A stretch of DNA of 48,649 nt from CAZWMK01 sp964635065 (GTDB lineage Bacteria > Pseudomonadota > Alphaproteobacteria > Sphingomonadales > Sphingomonadaceae), in assembly GCA_964635065.1 (NCBI GenBank), contig CAZWMK010000005.1:1-48649 (forward strand), written 5' to 3'. The position numbers and the translations under genes were made by a program. Positions 42,275 to 48,649 of this stretch are shown here, piece by piece (position 1 is the stretch's first letter; every line of letters starts with the position of its first letter). The notes under the pieces were generated by a model that had not been told where the DNA came from, did no database searches, and saw only the letters and a list, made by a program, of their open reading frames with translations.

Positions 42275-43468
42275 TCATGCGGTCTGGTCACGAAGCTGAT
42301 CCAGATAATCACTCCACCATTGCGCCATTTTCACGCGCTCTGCCCAATGAACCCCGCGATGGTAAGCCGCACGCACGCGGTCTTCATCACCATGGGCAAG
42401 CGCACGTTCAATTGCATCAGGGTGCCATTTTCCTGATTCGTTAAGCAACGTGGAAGCCATGGCTCGAAAGCCATGGGCTGTCATTTCATCCCCCGAGAAG
42501 CCCAACCGTCTAAGACCTGCGTTGACTGTATTCTCACTCATCGGGCGACTAGGTGTACGAATCGATGGAAAGGCATACCCCACCGGGCCGGTAATGGCGT
42601 GTAGTTGCCGAAACAAATCAACCGACTGGCGAGAAAGTGGCACATGATGTGCCTTGCCCATTTTCATCTTTTCTGCCGGTATGATCCAAAGCCCCGCCCC
42701 CAAGTCTATTTCTTCCCATGCAGCATGGCGCAATTCGCCGGGACGAACGAACACATGCGGCGAGAGCTGCAAGGCCAGCTTGGTCACAAGCTGGCCTTCA
42801 TAGCCATCTATCGCACGTAGCAATTGGCCAGCTCGTTTGGCTTCAACAATGGCACCATAGTGCTTCGATCGAGGCGCTGTCAGCGCGCCCCGCAAATCAC
42901 GACTGGGGTCTGATGCCAGCCGTGCCGTCGCGACAGCGTAGCGAAACACACGTCCGGCCAATTGCAGAACCCTGTTGGCTGTTTCGTGATTGCCCTTGGC
43001 TTCGATCGGGCGAAGCGCAGCCAACAAATCTGGGGCTGCAATATCGGCAACCGGCAGGCGCGCGAACGCAGGTCCTAGGCGTGAAATATAATATTCGCTC
43101 TTGTCGGCCGTTGAAGTGGACAGCCCTTCCTGCCTGCGCTTGGCGATATACTCCTTGGCAATTTCACCAAAGGTATTGGCGGCGGACACCCTGGCGCGAT
43201 GCTTGGCCTGCTGCTTCTCGCGCGAGGGATCTTTTCCAGCCGCAACCAGTTCACGGGCTTCGTCGCGTCGTTTGCGCGCGTCGCTCAAGCCAATTTCGGG
43301 ATAAGCCCCCAAGGCGAGCTTTTTCTCCCGCCCATCAGTGCGGAACTTCAAACGCCATAGCTTCCCACCAGATGGGGTCACTAGCAGATACAAGCCGCTA
43401 CTGTCTGACAGCTTGTATTCTTTTTCACGTGGCTTCGCGTTGCGGACAGCAACATCCGTTAGCGCCAT
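42275..43468 (-). CDS. tyrosine integrase with DUF4102 arm-binding domain
   Basis: A 397-residue P4-type integrase: N-terminal arm-binding domain (DUF4102, about 1-90, LTDVAVRNAKPREKEYKLSD), SAM-like core-binding domain (about 100-190), and catalytic domain with R242 (VRPGELRHA), H332/R335 (HGFRAMAST), H359 and Y369 (AAYHRG). It integrates elements into tRNA genes. The start at 43468 is 165 bases from the tRNA-Val 3' end, the typical arrangement. All catalytic residues are present, so it could be active. Confidence 0.94.
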   Translation of the reverse strand: MALTDVAVRNAKPREKEYKLSDSSGLYLLVTPSGGKLWRLKFRTDGREKKLALGAYPEIGLSDARKRRDEARELVAAGKDPSREKQQAKHRARVSAANTFGEIAKEYIAKRRQEGLSTSTADKSEYYISRLGPAFARLPVADIAAPDLLAALRPIEAKGNHETANRVLQLAGRVFRYAVATARLASDPSRDLRGALTAPRSKHYGAIVEAKRAGQLLRAIDGYEGQLVTKLALQLSPHVFVRPGELRHAAWEEIDLGAGLWIIPAEKMKMGKAHHVPLSRQSVDLFRQLHAITGPVGYAFPSIRTPSRPMSENTVNAGLRRLGFSGDEMTAHGFRAMASTLLNESGKWHPDAIERALAHGDEDRVRAAYHRGVHWAERVKMAQWWSDYLDQLRDQTA

Positions 43469-43495
43469 GCTGGGGGCCTTTCAAAAAGCCCTAAT

Positions 43496-43520
43496 GCAAA
43501 AGGCCCCAATAAGGCCCCCA
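43496..43520. repeat. integrase-proximal repeat (candidate arm site)
   Basis: GGGGGCCTTATT and GGGGCCTTTTGC direct units (minus strand) in the leader of the integrase gene, matched by the copy at 24990-25015. Confidence 0.55.
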
Positions 43521-43633
43521 CTTCGAGCTGATTGCCAGCGAACAGATATGAACGCCAGCAACCTTATAATGTCCGAATATGGGGGATTTTCTGCCGTTGT
43601 AAAGACGACTGCGGACGTCCACGAACGGGAAAA

Positions 43634-43709
43634 TGGTGGGCGCTGACGGGCTCGAACCGCCGACCCTCTCGGTGTAAACGAGATGCTCTACCAACTGAGC
43701 TAAGCGCCC
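43634..43709 (-). tRNA. tRNA-Val (anticodon TAC)
   Basis: A complete 76-base tRNA with encoded CCA: acceptor stem GGGCGCT/AGCGCCC, D arm GCTCAGTTGGTAGAGC, anticodon stem TCTCG/CGAGA with loop TTTACAC (anticodon TAC), T arm with GGTTCGAGCCC. The integrase lies on its 3' side, so this is the likely attachment site of the island; the gene remains intact. Confidence 0.96.
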
Positions 43710-43783
43710 GGCCTTGCGGCAGGAAGTGCTATCTGGCGTGAATTGCGCCTTTGTGCAAGCTGAAAGCGCAGTCCGCTGCCAGA

Positions 43784-44668
43784 TCAACCGTGTCGGGCCG
43801 CAATCGCCGCAGCCTGTGCCAGCAGCCGCGCGGCTTCGGAGAGATGCAGGCGTTCCGTCATGCGGCCATTGACGCGGATTGCGCCCTTTCCGGCATTTTC
43901 AGGCAGCGAAAAGGCATCGACGATGGCCTGTGCCTGCACGCAAGCAGCATCGGACGGTGCAAACACGCGGTTGGCTGTTGCGATTTGTGCCGGATGAATC
44001 AGCGTCTTGCCATCAAAACCGAAGGCCACGCCTTCAAGGCAGGCCGCCTCAAGCGCGGCATCGTCGTCAATGAGGTTCAGCACGCCGTCCAATATGGCCA
44101 GACCATGCGCGCGAGCCGCAGCGACGGCCAGCGACATGGCGGCATGAAAGGCTTTGCGATCCAGGGACAGGGGCGCGCGCATTTCCTTGGCCAGGTCGTT
44201 CAGCCCCATCACCATCGCCCGCAACCTGCCACGCGCGGCGCAGGCGCCGATGGCATCAAGCTGGAACAGGCTGGCGCAGGTTTCAACCATCACCCAAAGG
44301 CCGACCGAAGGTGGCATGGCCGCAAGCGCTGCCTCATAGGCTGCAACCTGTTCGGGGCTGGAAACCTTCGGCGTCAGAACCGCATCCGGCACCACGGACA
44401 GCAGCGCCGACAGGTCGTCGGCACCCCAAGGCGTATCAAGCCCATTCACCCGCACCACCAATTCGCGATGGCCAAAGCCCCCGGCGGCGACAGCTGCCAC
44501 CGCCTGTGCCCGCGCATCAGCCTTTTGTTCGGGTGCAACAGCATCTTCGAGATCGAGGATCACGACATCGCAATCCGCCAGCCGCGCCTTTTCAATGGCG
44601 CGCGCATTCGACGCCGGAAGATAGAGCGCCGAACGGCGCGGACGGTTATCCTGCTGATGCTGCGTCAT
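43784..44668 (-). CDS. HpcH/HpaI aldolase, CitE-like CoA-ester lyase
   Basis: A 294-residue TIM-barrel lyase. SALYLPASNARAIEKARLAD, then DVVILDLEDAVAPEQK (acid residues for Mg2+), ELVVRVNGLDTPWG, LWVMVETCASLFQLD and GFDGKTLIHPAQ are the CitE/malyl-CoA lyase motifs. It would cleave or form a 3-hydroxyacyl-CoA such as malyl-, methylmalyl- or citramalyl-CoA. The ATG at 44668 is the first good start. It stands between the tRNA and the phosphate operon. Confidence 0.88.
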   Translation of the reverse strand: MTQHQQDNRPRRSALYLPASNARAIEKARLADCDVVILDLEDAVAPEQKADARAQAVAAVAAGGFGHRELVVRVNGLDTPWGADDLSALLSVVPDAVLTPKVSSPEQVAAYEAALAAMPPSVGLWVMVETCASLFQLDAIGACAARGRLRAMVMGLNDLAKEMRAPLSLDRKAFHAAMSLAVAAARAHGLAILDGVLNLIDDDAALEAACLEGVAFGFDGKTLIHPAQIATANRVFAPSDAACVQAQAIVDAFSLPENAGKGAIRVNGRMTERLHLSEAARLLAQAAAIAARHG

Positions 44669-44756
44669 GATCGTCCAATCCAGTCATTGCTGCCGACGGG
44701 ATGGGACGATCAGCCCTGTCTGTCAATCGGAAGGATGACCGCCCCCCGTCCCGCTG

Positions 44757-45452
44757 TCAGTGAACCGCATTGGCATCAAGGGCATAGCCCGCCGAACGCA
44801 CCGTGCGGATCACATCGGCGGCTTCGTCGATGTTGATCGCCTTGCGCAGGCGCCGGATGTGCACATCGACAGTGCGTTCTTCGACATAGACATCGCGCCC
44901 CCAAACGGCATCGAGCAGCTGCTCGCGCGAGAAGACACGGCCGGGGTGTTCGAGAAAATGCCGTAGCAGGCGAAATTCGGTCGGTCCCAGTTGCACCGGT
45001 TTGCCATTACGCACGACCTTGTGGGCAACCGTATCCATGATGATTCCCGCATAATCAAGGCTGGCGCCCGACAGCGCAGGACGCAAGCGGCGGAGCACAG
45101 CACGGACGCGCGCGATCAGTTCGCGCGGGCTGAAAGGCTTGGTGATGTAATCATCGGCTCCGGTTTCAAGGCCGCGAATACGGTCTTCTTCTTCGGCGCG
45201 GGCAGTCAGCATCACGACCGGCAGGTTGGCCGTCACCGCATTGCGACGCAGACGACGGCAGACTTCAATGCCCGACAGATTGGCAATCATCCAGTCAAGC
45301 ACAACCAGGTCCGGCTTTTCCTCTTCCGCAAGCACCATGGCTTCCTCGCCATCATCCGTGCGGATAACGTCGAAACCTTCCTTCTCGAGATTATAGGCAA
45401 TCAGCTCGACAAGATTGGCATCATCTTCGACAAGAAGGATTTTCGGTCGCAT
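44757..45452 (-). CDS. phoB: phosphate regulon response regulator PhoB
   Basis: A 231-residue OmpR-family regulator: receiver domain (about 1-120) with acidic pocket EDD, phospho-acceptor in VVLDWM and Lys in TKPFSP; winged-helix domain (about 130-228) with GPTEFRLLRHFLEHPGRVFS and VDVHIRRLRKAI. It activates the pst genes on phosphate starvation. The loop after the phospho-acceptor reads DWMIANLSG where PhoB usually has a Pro (DWMLP). It is the last gene of the pst-phoU-phoB series. Confidence 0.94.
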   Translation of the reverse strand: MRPKILLVEDDANLVELIAYNLEKEGFDVIRTDDGEEAMVLAEEEKPDLVVLDWMIANLSGIEVCRRLRRNAVTANLPVVMLTARAEEEDRIRGLETGADDYITKPFSPRELIARVRAVLRRLRPALSGASLDYAGIIMDTVAHKVVRNGKPVQLGPTEFRLLRHFLEHPGRVFSREQLLDAVWGRDVYVEERTVDVHIRRLRKAINIDEAADVIRTVRSAGYALDANAVH

Positions 45453-45482
45453 CTTACAGTTTCCCGTCCCGTCAATCAGGGA

Positions 45483-46193
45483 TCATTCGTCAGATGGCGC
45501 GAAGGAAAAAGCGGTGCTGTCCGTCTTTTCACGTTCGACCATATGCCTGCCAGTCACCGAGTAGTGGACATTTTCGGCAATGTTGGTCGCATGATCCCCG
45601 ATGCGTTCCAGATTTTTCGCAATGAACAGCAAATGCGTCGATGGCGTGATCTGGTGCGGATTTTCCATCATGTAGGTCAGCAGCGACCGGAAAAGACTGT
45701 TGTAGAAATCGTCGACAGTCCTGTCGCGCTGCACCACATTGATCGCCAGATCGGCGTCGCGGTCGATGTAGGCGTCAAGCGCGCCTTTCACCATGCCAGA
45801 GACGGCACGCGCCATTTCCGGGATGATAACGACCGGTTCGACCTGCGTTGTCTGCGCCAGCACTGTCGCGCGTTTGGCGATATTCTTGGCATAGTCAGCG
45901 ATGCGTTCGATGATGGCCGCGATCTTCAGTGCTCCGATCACTTCGCGCAGGTCGTCTGCCATCGGTGCCCGGCGCGCGATCAGCGTGAGCGCCATCTGCT
46001 CGACATCGACTTCCATGGCATCAACCGCACGATCGCGTTCCACCACCGCAAGCGCAGCTTCGCTGTCACGGTTCACGAGCGCGCGCACCGCAGACGAAAT
46101 CTGCGCCTCGGCGTGGCCGCCCATCTGGCTGACAAGCGAACGCAGCGCACGCAGTTCCTCGTCAAAAGCCTTCACGGTATGTCCAGATGTCAT
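45483..46193 (-). CDS. phoU: phosphate transport system regulator PhoU
   Basis: A 236-residue protein built of two three-helix PhoU repeats with the metal-binding motifs around ERIADYAKNIAKRA and ERIGDHATNIAENV. It signals phosphate sufficiency from the Pst transporter to the PhoR/PhoB pair. The ATG at 46193 follows AAGGAT; the frame extends upstream into pstB but without PhoU-like sequence. It lies 31 bases after pstB and 30 before phoB. Confidence 0.94.
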   Translation of the reverse strand: MTSGHTVKAFDEELRALRSLVSQMGGHAEAQISSAVRALVNRDSEAALAVVERDRAVDAMEVDVEQMALTLIARRAPMADDLREVIGALKIAAIIERIADYAKNIAKRATVLAQTTQVEPVVIIPEMARAVSGMVKGALDAYIDRDADLAINVVQRDRTVDDFYNSLFRSLLTYMMENPHQITPSTHLLFIAKNLERIGDHATNIAENVHYSVTGRHMVEREKTDSTAFSFAPSDE

Positions 46194-46224
46194 CTTTGCG
46201 ATATCCTTTCGCGCATATGGCGCA

Positions 46225-47028
46225 TCAGCCGTAGCGGCCGGTGATGTAATCCTTCGTCCGCGTTTCGCGCGGATTGGTGAAGATTTCCGAGGTGTCGCCA
46301 TATTCCACCAGCGTTCCGAGGTGGAAGAAAGCGGTTTTCTGACTGACACGGGCCGCCTGCTGCATATTATGCGTCACGATCACAATGGCATAGCGACCGC
46401 GCAGTTCATCGATCAGTTCTTCGATCTTGGCGGTTGCGATCGGATCAAGGGCTGAGCAGGGCTCGTCCATCAGGATGACTTCCGGGTCGACTGCAATGGC
46501 GCGGGCGATGCACAGGCGCTGCTGCTGACCACCCGACAAGGCCGTGCCCGACGCATCGAGGCGATCCTTCACCTCTTCCCACAGACCCGCGCGCCTGAGG
46601 CTGGCCTCGACGATCTGGTCCATATCGGCCTTGTTGTGCGCAAGACCATGGATGGTCGGGCCATAAGCGACATTGTCATAGATCGACTTCGGGAAGGGGT
46701 TGGGCTTCTGAAATACCATGCCAACCCTTGCGCGCAGCTGCACAACGTCCATGGCGGCCGAGTAGATATCTTCCCCATCGAGCTTGATCTCGCCAACGAC
46801 ACGCGCACTTTCAACGGTATCGTTCATACGGTTCAGACAACGCAGGAAGGTCGACTTGCCGCAGCCCGACGGACCGATGAAGGCAGTGACATTATCAGGA
46901 TCGATATCGATCGAGACATTGTTGATCGCCTGCTTCTCGCCATAGAAGACGTTGACGTCGCGCGCCGTCATCTTCATCGCCTTGGCAGCAGCGGCAGAGG
47001 CCGTGTTGGAGCCGTTCACGTTGTTCAC
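46225..47028 (-). CDS. pstB: phosphate ABC transporter ATP-binding protein PstB
   Basis: A 267-residue ATPase: FYGEKQAINNVSIDI, Walker A GPSGCGKST, the PstB-specific FQKPNPFPKSIYDNVAYGP, signature LSGGQQQRL, Walker B VILMDEPCSALDP. It powers high-affinity phosphate uptake. The GTG at 47028 forms a GTGA overlap with the pstA stop; a later ATG (two codons apart pair near residue 18) is less likely. Confidence 0.95.
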   Translation of the reverse strand: MNNVNGSNTASAAAAKAMKMTARDVNVFYGEKQAINNVSIDIDPDNVTAFIGPSGCGKSTFLRCLNRMNDTVESARVVGEIKLDGEDIYSAAMDVVQLRARVGMVFQKPNPFPKSIYDNVAYGPTIHGLAHNKADMDQIVEASLRRAGLWEEVKDRLDASGTALSGGQQQRLCIARAIAVDPEVILMDEPCSALDPIATAKIEELIDELRGRYAIVIVTHNMQQAARVSQKTAFFHLGTLVEYGDTSEIFTNPRETRTKDYITGRYG

Positions 47029-48338
47029 CAGCGCCTCTCGAACTTGTTGCGGAGATAGACTGCGGCTGCATTCATCAGCAGCAGGAAAACCAGAAGGACA
47101 ATGATCGCCGCCGACGTTTTTTCGACAAAACCACGCGCCACATCGTCCGACCACAGGAAAATCTGCACGGGCAGCACGGTGGCCGGGTTGGCAATGCCGG
47201 TCGGCACATCGGAAATGAAGGCACGCATCCCGATCATCAGCAACGGCGCGGTTTCACCAAGGGCGCGGGCCATACCGATGATCGTGCCAGTCAGAATGCC
47301 GGGCAACGCCAGCGGCAGGACATGATGAAACACCACCTGCACCCGCGAGGCGCCGACACCAAGAGCAGCATCGCGGATCGACGGTGGCACCGCCTTGATG
47401 GACACGCGGGCCGCGATCACGATGACCGGCAAGGTCATCAGCGCCAGCGTCAGACCGCCCACGATTGGCGCCGAACGCGGCAGGCCGAAGCTGTTGAGGA
47501 AAACCGCAAGTCCCAGCAGGCCGAAGATGATCGACGGCACGGCAGCCAGGTTGTTGATGCTGACTTCGATCAGGTCGGTCAGCCGGTTCTTGGGGGCATA
47601 TTCCTCAAGATAGATGGCGGCCAGAACGCCGATCGGAAAACTGATCGCAAGCGTGATCGCAAGCGTCAGAAGCGAACCGAGTGCGGCGCCCCAGACCCCC
47701 GCCAGTTCCGGCTCGGTCGAATCCGCGCTGGTCACGAACACCTTGTTGAAGCCAGTGCGCAGCAAGCCCGCCTGCGACAACCTGTCGAAATTGGCGATTT
47801 CGGCATCGCTGACAGGGCGCTGCTCTTCGGCCACATTGCGGTCGATCAGCCCCTTGGCAAGCAGGTCGAACTTGCTCGACGTCGGCATCCACAGCTTGAC
47901 CGTGCGGCCAAGATCGCCGGGATTTTCGACAAGGTAATCGCGCGCCGTCAGCCACGCCCCTTCGGAGAGCACGCCTTCACCCAGCGCCTTGTCGGCAGCT
48001 TCGGCTATCAGAATCTGATAATCGGCAGACATCAGCGCATGCCGCCCGGCCGGCGAGGTCGCGGTTTCGCGATCGACCATCAGCGCGGCAGGATCAAAGG
48101 TGATGGCCACCTGCGCTTCGGTTCGGAGAAAACCGGTCCAGCCCTTGCTGACGATATCGAACAGCAAGAAGGCAAGGAAGGCCGCCGCAAGAACCAGCGC
48201 GCCGAGGCCAACCCCGCGGAAAATCGCTTCCGAGCGATAGCGCCGGCGGATACGGGCCTGCATCCGGGGCGAAGCCCAGTCGGTCGGTGCGCGCGTCATG
48301 GTCGTGGCTTCCGTCATCGTCATGGCATGATCACTCAT
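47025..48338 (-). CDS. pstA: phosphate ABC transporter permease PstA (large form)
   Basis: A 437-residue permease. An N-terminal helix (about 45-65) is followed by a long periplasmic insertion (about 70-205) before the conserved membrane block (about 215-430) with LEEYAPKNRLTDLIEVSINN and SIRDAALGVGASRVQVVFHH. The insertion is common in alphaproteobacterial PstA and explains the size against about 290 residues in Escherichia coli. It overlaps pstC by eight bases and pstB by four, showing tight coupling. Confidence 0.93.
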   Translation of the reverse strand: MSDHAMTMTEATTMTRAPTDWASPRMQARIRRRYRSEAIFRGVGLGALVLAAAFLAFLLFDIVSKGWTGFLRTEAQVAITFDPAALMVDRETATSPAGRHALMSADYQILIAEAADKALGEGVLSEGAWLTARDYLVENPGDLGRTVKLWMPTSSKFDLLAKGLIDRNVAEEQRPVSDAEIANFDRLSQAGLLRTGFNKVFVTSADSTEPELAGVWGAALGSLLTLAITLAISFPIGVLAAIYLEEYAPKNRLTDLIEVSINNLAAVPSIIFGLLGLAVFLNSFGLPRSAPIVGGLTLALMTLPVIVIAARVSIKAVPPSIRDAALGVGASRVQVVFHHVLPLALPGILTGTIIGMARALGETAPLLMIGMRAFISDVPTGIANPATVLPVQIFLWSDDVARGFVEKTSAAIIVLLVFLLLMNAAAVYLRNKFERRW

Positions 48339-48649
48339 AAGCTTCCCGATAGCGCTTCACGACGGCCAGCGCATAAATGTTGAGCAGCAGGGTCACGACA
48401 AACAGCACAAGACCAAGGGCGAAAGCCGACAGGGTCTTGGCGGAATCGAACTCCTGGTCGCCGGTGAGAAGCGCCACGATCTGCGCCGTCACGGTCGTCA
48501 CCGACTGGAAGGGGTTGAGCGTGAGATTGGCGGCAAGGCCAGCAGCCATCACCACGATCATCGTCTCGCCGATAGCGCGGCTGACAGCAAGCAGCACGCC
48601 GCCGACGATACCCGGCAAGGCGGCAGGCAAGAGAACGCTGCGGATCGTC
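48331..48649 (-). CDS. pstC: phosphate ABC transporter permease PstC (partial)
   Basis: C-terminal 105 residues of PstC; the 5' part lies outside the window. PAALPGIVGGVLLAVSRAIG followed by ETMIVVMAAG is the conserved PstC end with the coupling region, and two membrane helices follow. The frame stays open to the window edge. It is upstream of pstA in the phosphate operon. Confidence 0.92.
   Translation of the reverse strand, partial: TIRSVLLPAALPGIVGGVLLAVSRAIGETMIVVMAAGLAANLTLNPFQSVTTVTAQIVALLTGDQEFDSAKTLSAFALGLVLFVVTLLLNIYALAVVKRYREAYE

Noticed and set aside
1..48649. CRISPR arrays, rRNA genes and complete insertion sequences
   Set aside because: No regularly spaced repeats, no rRNA-like segments and no intact transposase were seen.

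Overview
The window looks like the chromosome of a sphingomonad-type alphaproteobacterium (Sphingomonas/Novosphingobium/Sphingobium relatives). The signs are high-GC coding DNA, a compact tamA-tamB pair, two large TonB-dependent receptors of the sphingomonad catabolic type, a P450cam-like CYP101 enzyme, paired acyl-CoA dehydrogenases with several SnoaL-like proteins, and a pstCAB-phoU-phoB operon. This assignment is inferred from gene content and protein similarity, not from a marker gene.

Layout. 1-6.7 kb: a small unknown protein, then outer-membrane assembly genes tamA and tamB. 6.7-10 kb (minus strand): a tightly coupled peptide/nickel-type ABC importer (two permeases and a double ATPase) without a binding protein. 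10-24.7 kb: what looks like a catabolic region with SnoaL-like proteins, a P450cam-like cytochrome P450, an IclR regulator, two small ABM-fold proteins, a TonB-dependent receptor, an acyl-CoA dehydrogenase pair and a crotonase. It also holds a DUF2721 membrane protein, a P-type cation ATPase and an Rnk-type regulator. Perfect palindromic terminators separate several convergent genes.

24.9-43.6 kb: an apparent integrated genomic island next to tRNA-Val(TAC). At the tRNA end lies a tyrosine integrase; further in are an AlpA-like HTH protein, an unknown 70-residue protein, a DUF3631 ATPase, an HGG-motif protein and a DnaQ-like exonuclease. At the far end lie broken gene pieces (S24 repressor, nuclease), small membrane proteins and a copy of the repeat found upstream of the integrase.

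The island's main cargo is a four-gene, translationally coupled operon (27,115-33,926): an MmeI-like adenine methyltransferase without a visible nuclease domain, an AbiJ/HEPN-like protein, a superfamily 2 helicase and a GIY-YIG nuclease. I read it as a phage-defence system whose exact composition I do not recognise as a named type. Its methyltransferase recognition region and its HEPN gene have visibly lower GC than the rest, which suggests exchange of specificity and effector modules. A second cargo is a TonB-dependent receptor with a SnoaL-like protein, paralogous to genes in the catabolic region.

43.6-48.6 kb: conserved chromosome resumes with the tRNA, a CitE-like CoA-ester lyase and the phosphate operon phoB-phoU-pstB-pstA-pstC (pstC is cut by the window end).
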